The notes: generated by a model not told the origin, from the letters alone. A DNA stretch of 22,634 bases from DAOTUB01 sp034437455 (GCA_034437455.1 DAOTUB010000284.1:1-22634); one strand, 5' to 3'; counted from the stretch's first letter, positions 14,571 through 22,527 are shown. Numbers and translations are program-made.

Positions 14571-14702
14571 GCTGGTTGAGTAGGCTCGGAGCGTAGCGGC
14601 TTGGGTTGAGCTTGTCGAAACCAGCCGTATCGAAACCAAGCGAGTTACCTGTAGATCCGCTCGCACCCTTGATTTCGATACGACCTGAAGGTCTACTCAA
14701 CC
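14571..14702. repeat. GGTTGAGTAG-ended dispersed palindrome, copy 1
   Basis: GGTTGAGTAG (14574-14583) and CTACTCAACC (14693-14702) are perfect 10-base terminal inverted repeats. Inside, CGTATCGAAACCAAG (14626-14640) is inverted at 14668-14682 with one mismatch. The unit lies directly after the mglA stop and has no coding capacity. A second copy is at 21039-21184. The remaining 14703-14808 shows no clear feature before the next Shine-Dalgarno. Confidence 0.7.
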
Positions 14703-14808
14703 GGCGGATGCTCACTACTTGTTCAGGCCGAATGAATCATTGACGCGGTGATACCCAAAGATATTGAGACGATATGATCTTACGTTATCAGATCCAGAAG
14801 GAGCAGGC

Positions 14809-15201
14809 GTGAACGACGATCCGCGTAGACGAGAAGCCACCGAGACAACCTCACTCGAAGAAATTCTCGCCGCGATGAACGAGGCGGGAGAATTCGCGGC
14901 CTCATTGTTGACTTCTCCAGAGGGTCTGCCGATCGCCGCTGTCCCCGCTGATTACGATAGCAACGTGGCAGCGGCGATGGTCGCGCTGCTCCAACGGGTC
15001 AGCAGCGACGCGCAGAACCGGTTGGGGATGGCGGAGGTGGATGAGGTCACCATCCGCGATCGTGATACGATCCGTCTCGTGTGCCGTTACTTTACTGTTG
15101 GGGAGCAGCGGTTGATCCTGACGGCGACCGTGCCGCCTGGTCGCCCCTATCGCCGCGTGACGAACCGGGCTATCAGGCAGATCCAACACCTGCTTTCTTG
15201 A
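14809..15201 (+). CDS. Roadblock/LC7-domain protein
   Basis: 130 aa. The pattern EEILAAMNEAGEFAASLLTSPEGLPIAAVP...NVAAAMVALLQRVSSDAQNRLG, then strands with VTIRDRDTIRLVCRYF and RLILTATVPPG, fits a short roadblock/LC7 domain preceded by a charged N-terminal stretch. GTG 14809 is chosen because AAGGAG lies 5 bases upstream; an in-frame ATG at 14764 has no ribosome-binding site. It closes the rightward block and converges with the recombinase-like gene, whose stop is 41 bases away. A role as an extra MglA partner is inferred from context only. Confidence 0.8.
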   Translation: MNDDPRRREATETTSLEEILAAMNEAGEFAASLLTSPEGLPIAAVPADYDSNVAAAMVALLQRVSSDAQNRLGMAEVDEVTIRDRDTIRLVCRYFTVGEQRLILTATVPPGRPYRRVTNRAIRQIQHLLS

Positions 15202-15242
15202 CCCCCGTAAAATCGGGCCGCAAGATACACCTATCTGGCATC

Positions 15243-16190
15243 TCAGAGCGCCGGGCTGGCCAGCTTGGCGATTTTTGTGCGCGCCTCGCGCCAGGTGATC
15301 TTGGAAAGTCCCATTTTCTGGCGCAGTTTGTCAGGCTCCACGCCGGCCTTGTAGTCGCGCACGGCGCAGGTCCAACGCAACGACTCGAAGGAGAGGCTTT
15401 GGTCCAGGTCGGCTCGTTCCGCCACGTTGGCCAGCACGTACTCCAGGTTGCGGGGAGTCCAGGGAAAGAGCGTCTTCTCTGGCTGGTATTGCTCGCGGTA
15501 CTCGGCCAGCACCTCGGGCCACCACGCTGGCAGGCGCAGCTTGCGCTCTTTGTGGCGGCGCTTGGGATTGGCGTAACGGATCCACAACACCGGCTCATCA
15601 GGATCGCTCAAGTCAAAATGGTTCGTCACGATGTTCATGCATTCCCCCTTCTTGATGCCGGTGTGGAGAAGCAGCGTCACCAATAAGTGGGGGCGAGCAT
15701 CGGGTTTTTCGGCCTGGCGGAGCGCCTCAGTCACCTCCAACACCTGCTCGACCTGAGCGTCGGAGAGAATTTCTGGCAGCGGCGTGGTCGTCGGTTTGTG
15801 GATCAGGTCGAGCGCAGGATCGCGGGCGAGCACCTCCGTCTCGGCCAGCCATCCGAAAAAGACCTTGAGTGTGGTCACGCGGCGGGCCAACGACTTGGGG
15901 TTACAGGGCGCGTCGCGCTCGTGCACCAGCCAATGGGTGAAACGCTCGAGATCGGCTGTGGAGATATCGCTAATGGCCGTCCACGTGCCGATAAACCTGG
16001 CCAGGATGTTGAGATCGGAGCGGAAGGCCTTGACAGTGTTCTCGGTGAAACCCTCTTGCTGCATATGGACCTCAAAGGCGCTCGTAGCAGCCCGCAGTGA
16101 GGACTTGGCGTTCAGCCCCGCTGGACTCCCGGCGCCTGGAGATTCTGATGGGGGAGTGTTCGGGTCGAAAAGATACGCTTGCTCGGCCAT
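15243..16190 (-). CDS. Tyrosine-recombinase-fold protein, probably catalytically inactive
   Basis: 315 aa with the two-domain phage-integrase layout: a SAM-like core-binding domain about 35-120 (QQEGFTENTVKAFRSDLNILARFI) and a catalytic-fold domain about 135-315. Expected catalytic positions are mostly changed. The first Arg is Lys (LLLHTGIKKGEC), the HxxR motif reads ExLR (FESLRWT), the GH motif reads GL (MGLSKI), and no Tyr is found at the end (RTKIAKL). The beta-strand Lys and second Arg appear kept. The ORF is intact and has a clear promoter and GGAGG, so it looks like a maintained DNA-binding protein rather than a pseudogene. No attachment sites or cargo boundaries are visible. Confidence 0.85.
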   Translation of the reverse strand: MAEQAYLFDPNTPPSESPGAGSPAGLNAKSSLRAATSAFEVHMQQEGFTENTVKAFRSDLNILARFIGTWTAISDISTADLERFTHWLVHERDAPCNPKSLARRVTTLKVFFGWLAETEVLARDPALDLIHKPTTTPLPEILSDAQVEQVLEVTEALRQAEKPDARPHLLVTLLLHTGIKKGECMNIVTNHFDLSDPDEPVLWIRYANPKRRHKERKLRLPAWWPEVLAEYREQYQPEKTLFPWTPRNLEYVLANVAERADLDQSLSFESLRWTCAVRDYKAGVEPDKLRQKMGLSKITWREARTKIAKLASPAL

Positions 16191-16231
16191 GTTGTGCCTC
16201 CTTTTCTTCGCGTAGACTGTTGCGTGGATCT

Positions 16232-16260
16232 ATTGTACCTCCAAGCGAGAACGATGTCAA
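16232..16260 (-). promoter_or_regulatory. Consensus-like sigma-70 promoter for the recombinase-like gene
   Basis: Read on the minus strand: TTGACA (16260-16255), a 17-base spacer, TACAAT (16237-16232). The -35 is perfect and the -10 has one change. Transcription should begin near 16225, giving a leader of about 35 bases to the ATG at 16190, with GGAGG before it. The other start regions I checked lack this two-hexamer match. Confidence 0.8.
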
Positions 16261-16297
16261 ACGCACGTGGGCGGTGTGTCGAGGTGAAAACAGGAAG

Positions 16298-17533
16298 CTA
16301 CTTTTTAGTACGAATCTTTCGCTCTAATCGCTCCAGCCGGTGGCGCAACTCGTCCAGGGCGGCATCGCGGCGCAGACCTGTGGGCCAGCTTTCGACCCGC
16401 GCCAGCGCCGCCTGCGTCCACTGGGCGGCCAGCGAGAAATCGCCCACGCGCCACTCGAGGTGCTTTGCCAGCTCGACGTGTGCCAGAACGTCGTCCGTCG
16501 CCTCCAGTGCCAATTGCTGCCAGCAGGCGAAAGCCTCGGCCCGACGGTCGGCTCGCTTGAGGAGATAGGCCAGATCGCGCAGCACCTTTGCGCGTAGATC
16601 AGGAGAGAGAGTCGATCTGATAGCAGCTCGGTAAGCCCGCTCCACGTCGGCAACCTGGCCTTCAGCGGCGTACCATCGGCCCAGGCCATAGAGTTCGGCG
16701 CCGTCCGCCTCCGCCCAGGGGTCGGCAAAGAGATGGCACAGCCGCGCCGCCAGTGTGACCAGGCTGAGGATGTCCACCGCGTTGTGGTAGAGCACCCGCT
16801 TCATCTCGCGGGCGTCGCCCGTGCTCAAATAGTCGCGGTAAAGATAGGGGATCACCCCGCCGGGCACATCGGCCTGATCGCGCGGCACGCCCAGCACCTC
16901 TCGCTCCAGGGAGGTCAGCGCGCACGAGGAGAGACGGTAGCGATACAACCGCCGTGCAGGTTGCAACAGATCGAGGTGTGGTACGCCCATCGTCGGAGGT
17001 GGGATGCGCGCCAGGATGAAGCGGTTTTCGAGGATCGGCACGTCAAAAGCGCGGCCATTGAACGAAACCAACGCCTCGAATTCTGTCAGGCGCTCTGCCA
17101 GCACCTCGACCATCGCTGGCTCGTCGCCGGGGTCGCGCAAAAAGTACTGATGCAACCGAAAGCCCTCGTCGACGAAAAATCCCAGGCCGACGACAAAGGC
17201 CATCGTACCAGCTCCGCCCGAAAGCCCGGTTGTCTCTGTATCGAGGAAGCAGGTTCGCCGTAGATTCACGCCGGCCAGCGCGTCGTCTCGCGCGACCTGG
17301 GCGACGATCTGCGGGGATAGCTCCAGGAACGTCGAGAGCAAGAGGTCGCCGTGGACGTGGTCGAGGGGATAGGTCTCCTCAGCGATGAAGCATTGTCCGC
17401 GAGAGGTGGTGTGAAAGCGACCGGACACCAGATCCTCGATGGCGACCTCGCGGCGGTCAGGGAGGGTCGCTAACTCACGTACACCTCGCACGACGCCCAG
17501 TTCGCGCAGCCGTCGTCGCAGATCCTCACGCAT
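16298..17533 (-). CDS. DEDD exonuclease-like (RNase H-fold, YprB type) protein with TPRs
   Basis: 411 aa. The RNase H-like exonuclease core is about 92-265: D98 and E100 in FLDTETTGLSGG, D164 in SFNGRAFDVPILENRF, and D254 with H250 in LYHNAVDILSL. That gives all four acidic residues plus the His of a DEDDh-type site. HLDLLQPARRLYRYRLSSCALTSLE lies between them, as in the YprB family. The C-terminal part, about 270-400, contains tetratricopeptide-like repeats (LGRWYAAEGQVADVERAYRAAI and similar). Substrate is unknown; single-stranded nucleic acid is likely from the family. The ATG is 3 bases after the stop of the upstream L,D-transpeptidase gene, so the two are probably co-translated. Confidence 0.85.
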   Translation of the reverse strand: MREDLRRRLRELGVVRGVRELATLPDRREVAIEDLVSGRFHTTSRGQCFIAEETYPLDHVHGDLLLSTFLELSPQIVAQVARDDALAGVNLRRTCFLDTETTGLSGGAGTMAFVVGLGFFVDEGFRLHQYFLRDPGDEPAMVEVLAERLTEFEALVSFNGRAFDVPILENRFILARIPPPTMGVPHLDLLQPARRLYRYRLSSCALTSLEREVLGVPRDQADVPGGVIPYLYRDYLSTGDAREMKRVLYHNAVDILSLVTLAARLCHLFADPWAEADGAELYGLGRWYAAEGQVADVERAYRAAIRSTLSPDLRAKVLRDLAYLLKRADRRAEAFACWQQLALEATDDVLAHVELAKHLEWRVGDFSLAAQWTQAALARVESWPTGLRRDAALDELRHRLERLERKIRTKK

Positions 17534-17536
17534 TGT

Positions 17537-18526
17537 TCAGAAGACGATCACCGGCGTGCCGCCCTCCTCCACACGCAGATTATCTTTTTCGTAGGGGACG
17601 ACAGGCGTGGTCCAGCGAAAGATCCACTTGGCGGCGTGGGGGGGCACGTTGACGCAGCCATGGCTGCGAGGACGCCCATAGTCGTTGTGCCAATACGTGC
17701 CGTGGATGGCAACCGATCCCCAGAAATACGAGTCGAAGGAGACGCCGGGCAGGTCAAAGTCCACCCCCACCATGTGGCGAGAGGGGGATTTGAACACGAT
17801 GGCATGGTTTCCACGCGGAGTGGACAGTTTACCCCCTACACCACCGGAAATATGGGTGAAAAAGACTGGCTCGTCGTCCTCAAAGGCGGTCAGCAGTTGG
17901 TCGGCGAGGGAGATTTCAATCCGTTTATCGCGGACGCGGGACGAGAGCGGTTCCAGTTCCTCGGGGAAGATAGGACGCACGTGTGCGGCCGGGACATAGT
18001 GGCGCGCGCCTGGCGCCAGATTATCGTACAACCGATACCACAGTTGGTGATCGTCGCCCCACACCGCCTCGATGATGCGGTAGGCTGAACTGTAGTAGAG
18101 GCGATAGGTGCGGTATGTATGGGGCGATGGCTTGGAGCGGGCATCGGTGTAGGGGATGCTGATCTCTCCCCACAATCCTTCGGGGGGAAGGTGCTGGAGC
18201 GGTGTGTTGAAATGCACTTCGACCGGTTGGACGTGAGAAGAGTAGATATAGCCGCCGATGACGCGGAACCAGACCGGATTGTTGGGATTGCGCCCCTCGG
18301 TCTCGACCTCCTCGAAATAAGTGATGATGTCGTCGCGCCGATGATGGCGCACGGTGGGGGCGTCGTAGTTGGGTTCCGTATACACCCAGGCGGACCAATC
18401 GGCGATCCGACCTTGCCGATTGTTTTCACGGGCAGCCCGATCGGAAACAGGCAGGGGGGGGAGGGCGATGCCCGCCAGCGCGGCGCTGCTCAATTTGAGA
18501 AATTCTCGACGTGTCAGGCTTGTCAT
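17537..18526 (-). CDS. Tat-exported L,D-transpeptidase (YkuD family)
   Basis: 329 aa from ATG 18526. A Tat signal opens the protein (LTRREFLKLSSAALAGIALPPLP, twin Arg at 6-7). A middle region with WSAWVYTEPNYDAP and VWFRVIGGYIYSSHVQPV follows, resembling SH3-type wall-binding modules. The catalytic YkuD domain is at the end, with IHGTYWHNDYGRPRSHGCVNV; the catalytic Cys is C291 and the His H289. L,D-transpeptidases cross-link peptidoglycan or attach proteins to it outside the membrane. No strong Shine-Dalgarno is seen; a TTG 24 bases upstream is an alternative start. It follows the lipoprotein gene by 30 bases, suggesting an envelope-related pair. Confidence 0.92.
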   Translation of the reverse strand: MTSLTRREFLKLSSAALAGIALPPLPVSDRAARENNRQGRIADWSAWVYTEPNYDAPTVRHHRRDDIITYFEEVETEGRNPNNPVWFRVIGGYIYSSHVQPVEVHFNTPLQHLPPEGLWGEISIPYTDARSKPSPHTYRTYRLYYSSAYRIIEAVWGDDHQLWYRLYDNLAPGARHYVPAAHVRPIFPEELEPLSSRVRDKRIEISLADQLLTAFEDDEPVFFTHISGGVGGKLSTPRGNHAIVFKSPSRHMVGVDFDLPGVSFDSYFWGSVAIHGTYWHNDYGRPRSHGCVNVPPHAAKWIFRWTTPVVPYEKDNLRVEEGGTPVIVF

Positions 18527-18556
18527 TCGCGTTTTTCTAACCTCAAACAATCTGCG

Positions 18557-19111
18557 TTATTTACTGGGACACACTAACCAGATGCTCTGGTGCGCTTTTT
18601 GTCCATCTCCAGACCATACCCGAACGGTAAGCGGGACGTTTTTGCATTTTCGCCAGCGGATATACAGGTAATTCTCGCTCTGCGGCGGATTGTTTTCCAG
18701 TGCAAAGGTGTAAGGCGGCCTCCCTCCGCTAAAGACGATGCGCAGATGGCCCTCCCACTCGCCGGTTTCCGGCAGATCTTGCCAGTCTACCAGCTCGTAG
18801 CCAGGCTGCGAGATCACCAAAGGGGCGCCTTGTGGGGGCGGAGTGGGAGTCGCCGTTGGCGTCGCGGTAGTGGTTGCCGTTGGCGTAGGTGTACGTGTGG
18901 GCGTGGATGACGGTGTGATCGCCACTGGCGCGAGCGTAGCAGTTGCCTGCGGAGGAGCTTGAGTTGTCTCAGGCGACGTCGTCTCTTGCATGGGTGAGCT
19001 GGTTGGAGCGTCGGTGAGCACAGCAGACGTTGGTTCTGGGGCATTGCAGGCCAGGTTACTTGCCACAAGCCCGATCAAAGCCAATCCTATGAAAGCATAG
19101 CGGCTATCCAT
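18557..19111 (-). CDS. Lipoprotein with Thr/Pro-rich linker and small C-terminal domain
   Basis: 184 aa. A type II signal peptide with hydrophobic segment AFIGLALIGLVASNLAC has the lipobox Cys at residue 22. A low-complexity Thr/Pro/Ala linker spans about 25-95, with many TPT and TAT repeats. The folded C-terminal part (about 97-184) contains LVISQPGYELVDWQDLP, LRIVFSGGRPPYTFALENN and a Cys pair (RKCK, LVCPSK) that may form a disulphide. No known domain is recognised; the GGRPPYTF segment is reminiscent of immunoglobulin-like repeats of the kind seen on bacterial surfaces. GGAGA lies before the ATG. It would be anchored outside the membrane, next to a wall-modifying enzyme. Confidence 0.75.
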   Translation of the reverse strand: MDSRYAFIGLALIGLVASNLACNAPEPTSAVLTDAPTSSPMQETTSPETTQAPPQATATLAPVAITPSSTPTRTPTPTATTTATPTATPTPPPQGAPLVISQPGYELVDWQDLPETGEWEGHLRIVFSGGRPPYTFALENNPPQSENYLYIRWRKCKNVPLTVRVWSGDGQKAHQSIWLVCPSK

Positions 19112-19141
19112 TTTCTCCGTTTCTCCTGGAAAACTTGATCT

Positions 19142-19654
19142 TTAGAGCAAAAACACACCTTCCAGTCGCAAGAGCGCCGCTTTCATCTCCAGCCCACCGC
19201 CGTAGCCGGTCAACGAGCCATCCGCCCCGATCACCCGGTGGCAGGGGATCACGATAGGCAATGGATTGGCTCCGTTCGCGGCTCCCACTGCGCGCGCGGC
19301 ATTGGGCTTTCCGATGTGTTGCGCGATCTCGCCATACGTCGTCGTCGCGCCGTAGGGGACGCGAGCGATCTCGTCCCACACTGCTTTTTGAAAGACGGTG
19401 CCGCGCACATCTAACGGCAGGTCGAACGCGCGCCGACTACCAGAGAAATACTCGCGCAATTGAGTCAGCGCGGCCTCCAGCGACTTGGGTTCCTCACGCG
19501 GCGGCTCTGGATCGATGCGCTTGGATAACCAGGCGAAGAATCGCTCTGGTTGTCTTTCGCCTATGCCCATCGTGCAGACCCCCGCGCGGGTCGAGGCGAT
19601 CCAAATAGTCCCCACCGGCGCGCGCATCTGAGCGTAAACGATGCCGCTGTTCAT
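19142..19654 (-). CDS. ogt: Methylated-DNA--protein-cysteine methyltransferase
   Basis: 170 aa. The protein removes O6-alkyl groups from guanine by transfer to its own Cys. The active site is IPCHRVIG with C138, preceded by the DNA-binding helix-turn-helix region TTYGEIAQHIGKPNAARAVGAANGANP. It ends in LTGYGGGLEMKAALLRLE, as usual. The N-terminal ribonuclease-like domain is present (about 1-80), and the overall length is typical of Ogt. ATG 19654 is favoured; a TATAAT lies only 6 bases upstream, so the message may be nearly leaderless. An in-frame TTG at 19669 falls inside that motif and is less likely. Confidence 0.95.
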   Translation of the reverse strand: MNSGIVYAQMRAPVGTIWIASTRAGVCTMGIGERQPERFFAWLSKRIDPEPPREEPKSLEAALTQLREYFSGSRRAFDLPLDVRGTVFQKAVWDEIARVPYGATTTYGEIAQHIGKPNAARAVGAANGANPLPIVIPCHRVIGADGSLTGYGGGLEMKAALLRLEGVFLL

Positions 19655-19660
19655 TTTCCC

Positions 19661-19666
19661 ATTATA
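19661..19666 (-). promoter_or_regulatory. Possible -10 element directly in front of ogt
   Basis: On the minus strand TATAAT (19666-19661) is followed by GGGAAA and then the ATG at 19654-19652, so a transcript starting the usual 6-7 bases downstream would begin at or next to the ATG. No convincing -35 is found at 16-18 bases. Confidence 0.35.
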
Positions 19667-19743
19667 CAACGGTGCTCAAAGGCGCAATGTTACAAGTCAG
19701 TTACGACCCAATTTCAGCACAGAATGGCTTTTGCCGATCCCCC

Positions 19744-20403
19744 TCACAACAGAGAGCCAAGCTGCGATGTGTGCTCAAGGATGACGTGGGCGCCGGCTCG
19801 TTCCAATTCCTCCCGCTCGCCAAAGCCACACAGAACCGCTACCGCCTTTGCCCCTGCTCGCCGGGCGGCTTTCACGTCCACCGTCGTATCCCCCACCATC
19901 ACGCACCTTGCGACGGGCACGCCGAGCAACTGCGCCGCGTGCTGAATCGGAGCCGGATGAGGCTTGAGCCGCCATGTGCTCTCGCGGGTCACCCGGACGT
20001 CGAAAACGGCGCTCAAGCCGTACTGGGCCAGGAATGCGTTTGTGTTCCTCACTCCTCGTGTGGTAACTACTGCCAGTCGGTATCGATGGTTCAATTGGGC
20101 GAGCATCTCCTCCGCCCCCGCGACGAGGCGAAAATCGGCCCGCGCGCGCAGGCCGCGCCAGCGACGGAGCCGGTCGGTGAAAGCCATCAACGGCGCGTCC
20201 AGCCCCACGATGTCCACCAGTGTCATCATCGCGTTGCCGGGTGTCTCAGAGGCCATGATGAACCGGCGGGCAACTCGATCTGGATGGGGCCACCGCAGCC
20301 GCTGTAGCCGGCGCGTCAGCGCCTCAACCGCCTGGTCGTCGGTGTCCATCAGCGTCCCGTCCAGGTCGAACAGCACGGCGTCTATCGCGTCTCGGTCGAG
20401 CAT
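19744..20403 (-). CDS. HAD-family hydrolase (phosphoglycolate-phosphatase-like)
   Basis: 219 aa with all four HAD motifs in order. Motif I is VLFDLDGTLMDT, with nucleophile D13 and acid D15. Motif II is VVTTRG with Thr. Motif III is the Lys in WRLKPHP, and motif IV is VGDTTVD. A helical cap lies between motif I and II (about 20-90), as in phosphoglycolate and beta-phosphoglucomutase-type members. GGGAGA lies just before the ATG. The substrate cannot be decided from sequence; gph-like activity is one possibility. It follows the amphi-Trp/DUF1508 gene by 43 bases. Confidence 0.92.
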   Translation of the reverse strand: MLDRDAIDAVLFDLDGTLMDTDDQAVEALTRRLQRLRWPHPDRVARRFIMASETPGNAMMTLVDIVGLDAPLMAFTDRLRRWRGLRARADFRLVAGAEEMLAQLNHRYRLAVVTTRGVRNTNAFLAQYGLSAVFDVRVTRESTWRLKPHPAPIQHAAQLLGVPVARCVMVGDTTVDVKAARRAGAKAVAVLCGFGEREELERAGAHVILEHTSQLGSLL

Positions 20404-20446
20404 ATTCTCCCTTATCTATCGCCCGGCCTTTTTCCTCGTGGTTGGA

Positions 20447-20995
20447 TTAGTCCTCAACGATCACCGTTTCTGCATCCGGGGCGTTGCTGATCACCGATTG
20501 CGCGCCTTTATCACAACTAGACTGACGTTTGTACATTTGACTTGTGCCGATTATCTGGTTGTTTGCCGCTTTGAGCACAAAGTAGGGTTGTTCAGCTTTT
20601 GAGGTGCGCTTCTCGATATATTCTAATCCGGCGTGTTTCTTGATTGACTCGACACCATTCATCGCCCCTTGCTTGGAGGCGTACCCTTCACTTGCCAGAA
20701 TGATCTCGCCATTGGGTGCCTTGAGACGGAAATACCACTCGTCTTGTCCGCCTTTGAATACCTCGAACTTGGCGCGACGTTTCTTTTTCTCAGAAGTCGA
20801 CCACTTGAGTTCTATTTCAAGCTCGGCCTCGTCATCATCGGCCTCATACTCGACAACTATCTCCATCTTCGGCGATAGTGATACGTTCACATCATCTATC
20901 TGGAGGCGTTCAATGGTATCGCTTTCCAGCGCCTTGCCTATTTTCCCAAGTAACTCCACGGCTTTTGGTTTTGTTAGTTCTTTCTCGAATTCCAC
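20447..20995 (-). CDS. Amphi-Trp domain protein with two DUF1508 (YegP-like) modules
   Basis: 182 aa. The N-terminal part, about 1-66 (KPKAVELLGKIGKALES...VEYEADDDEAELEIELKW), fits the amphi-Trp domain. Then come two DUF1508/YegP-type modules: KFEVFKGGQDEWYFRLKAPNGEIILASEGYASKQGAMNGVESIKKHA at about 75-121, and YFVLKAANNQIIGTSQMYKRQSSCDKGAQSVISNA at about 137-172. Function of either domain is not established to my knowledge. GTG 20995 is chosen because AGGAGG is correctly placed upstream; no ATG exists in the N-terminal part. Base composition is lower in GC than its neighbours, which could hint at transfer or at charged lysine-rich content. Confidence 0.8.
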   Translation of the reverse strand: MEFEKELTKPKAVELLGKIGKALESDTIERLQIDDVNVSLSPKMEIVVEYEADDDEAELEIELKWSTSEKKKRRAKFEVFKGGQDEWYFRLKAPNGEIILASEGYASKQGAMNGVESIKKHAGLEYIEKRTSKAEQPYFVLKAANNQIIGTSQMYKRQSSCDKGAQSVISNAPDAETVIVED

Positions 20996-21038
20996 GACGC
21001 TATATCCTCCTTAGTAAGCGTTCAGCGGGGTGATTCTA

Positions 21039-21184
21039 GCGCCGGTCGAGTAGGAGCCCTTCGACAGGCTCAGGGTAAACTCGGCGACGTATCGAGACCA
21101 AGCGGGTTGTGCATACGGCCCCGCTGGCTTGGTTTCGATACGCTCCGTCACAAAAAGCGTGTGCCTCTGCTACTCAACCAGCGC
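21039..21184. repeat. GGTTGAGTAG-ended dispersed palindrome, copy 2
   Basis: The left end GCGCCGGTCGAGTAG (21039-21053) and right end CTACTCAACCAGCGC (21170-21184) are inverted, with 13 of 15 matching. Interior motifs resembling CGTATCGAGACCAAGC and GCTTGGTTTCGATACG recur as in copy 1 at 14571. It fills most of the 21011-21216 gap between the amidohydrolase and the amphi-Trp gene. There is no coding capacity. Confidence 0.7.
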
Positions 21185-21216
21185 TCGCTCCGGTGTTTGG
21201 TGATATGGCTGAACGC

Positions 21217-22443
21217 TTACCGCCGATCTACGACGACCTGACCCTCTTTCATCACGATCTCGATCCGCTCTTTATCCTCCAGTACCTTAATGCCGGCCAA
21301 CGGATCACCATCTACGATCAGCACGTCGGCCAGCTTGCCGGCCTCCAGCGTGCCGATTTTGTCCCCCAGAGCAACACACTCGGCGGCGGTCTTGGTCGAA
21401 GCGACGATGGCCTCCATGGGCGTGAGGCCCACCTCGGTGAGCAACGTCAACTCGCGGGCGTTGGAGCCGTGGCCAGCGATGCCAGAGTCAGTGCCCATGA
21501 CGATCTTGACCCCGGACTTGGCGGCGTGGGCGACATTCTCCTTGTGATCCTCGAACACCTTTTCCGTCTTGCGAACGGCATAATCAGGCACCCGTCCGGT
21601 GCGCTCGTTAAGCTCCAGCACCATGACCGGCGCGTAGAGCGTGGGCACCAAGTAGCTGCCCTGGGCCAACATCAGTTCGATGCATTCGTCGTCCATGTAA
21701 ATGCCGTGCTCGATGGATTCCACACCGGCCTTGAGCGCGTTGAGGATACCGGCCTTGGATTGGGCGTGAGACATGACACGCTTGTGCTCGGCGTGGGCCT
21801 CCGCCACGATGGCTTGCAGTTCGTCCATGCGAAAGTGCGCCACGTCCGGTTCGTCGGTGGGCGAAAGGACGCCGCCGCTGGAACAGATCTTGATCACGTC
21901 TGCCCCGGCGCGGACTGCAAGGCGGACTGCCTTGCGCGCCTCGTCGGGACCGTCGCAGATCAGCCGTGGCATACCGGGGTAGTACATCGGTATCTCGATA
22001 CCCACCGGCCAATAATCATCGCCGTGACCGGCCGTCTGCGAGAGGGCGTTCACGCTGATGACCATCCGAGGCCCTTCGATGAGGCCGCGCTCTACGGCCA
22101 GCTTCACGCCCAGATCAGCGCCGGCGGCGTCGCGTATCGTCGTAATGCCCGCCTCCAGCGTGTTCTTCAAGTTGTGCATCGTCTCGTAGAAGGTGAAGGA
22201 TAGCGGCGTGGTCAGTTTCTTTTGGATGTCGAACTCGGAGCTTGTGATGTGGACGTGGGCGTCTATCAGGCCGGGCATCACCGTCTTGCCGGTGGCGTCC
22301 AATACCTCGGCGTCGGGTGGGATTTCGACCGCTCCCTGCCGTCCCACCTGGCGGATCTCTTTCTCCTCAATCAGGACGACTGCATCGTCTACCGGCGCTC
22401 CGCCGGCGCCATCGATCAACCTACCTCCTCGAATTGCGATCAT
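21217..22443 (-). CDS. Metal-dependent amidohydrolase (imidazolonepropionase/prolidase-like)
   Basis: 408 aa in the amidohydrolase superfamily. The N-terminal beta-sandwich segment (IRGGRLIDGAGGAPVDDAVVLIEE) is followed by the TIM barrel. Metal ligands seen are H63 and H65 in DAHVH, K185 in DVIKICSSGG (the usual carboxylated Lys), H226 in VMSHAQS, H246 in SIEHGIYMDD and D319 in GTDSG. The C-terminal LEAGKLADVLIVDGDPL is typical. The pattern matches the subgroup with Xaa-Pro dipeptidase and related peptide hydrolases, but the exact substrate is not decided. The ATG at 22443 is preceded by GGAGA. No signal peptide, so cytoplasmic. A partner operon gene is not evident; downstream is a dispersed repeat. 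Confidence 0.93.
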   Translation of the reverse strand: MIAIRGGRLIDGAGGAPVDDAVVLIEEKEIRQVGRQGAVEIPPDAEVLDATGKTVMPGLIDAHVHITSSEFDIQKKLTTPLSFTFYETMHNLKNTLEAGITTIRDAAGADLGVKLAVERGLIEGPRMVISVNALSQTAGHGDDYWPVGIEIPMYYPGMPRLICDGPDEARKAVRLAVRAGADVIKICSSGGVLSPTDEPDVAHFRMDELQAIVAEAHAEHKRVMSHAQSKAGILNALKAGVESIEHGIYMDDECIELMLAQGSYLVPTLYAPVMVLELNERTGRVPDYAVRKTEKVFEDHKENVAHAAKSGVKIVMGTDSGIAGHGSNARELTLLTEVGLTPMEAIVASTKTAAECVALGDKIGTLEAGKLADVLIVDGDPLAGIKVLEDKERIEIVMKEGQVVVDRR

Positions 22444-22476
22444 GTCCCATCTCCTTTCAATTTTTGATATGAATTT

Positions 22477-22495
22477 GTTTCCACAATATGGAACC
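22477..22495. promoter_or_regulatory. Short dyad upstream of the amidohydrolase gene
   Basis: TTCCA-CAATA-TGGAA (22479-22493), extendable with one mismatch to GTTTCCA/TGGAACC, lies 35-50 bases before the amidohydrolase ATG, where an operator could sit. No convincing promoter hexamers were identified around it. Confidence 0.3.
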
Positions 22496-22527
22496 TAAAC
22501 GGTTTATACGCAATACCGCATAAGTTG

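Noticed and set aside
14740..14745. TTGACG as a -35 for the roadblock gene at 14809
   Set aside because: No -10-like hexamer lies 16-18 bases downstream; the nearest TATGAT is 27 bases away.
15202..15242. Bidirectional terminator between the convergent roadblock and recombinase-like genes
   Set aside because: Only a 4-bp CCCG/CGGG stem is present and there is no T-run on either strand.
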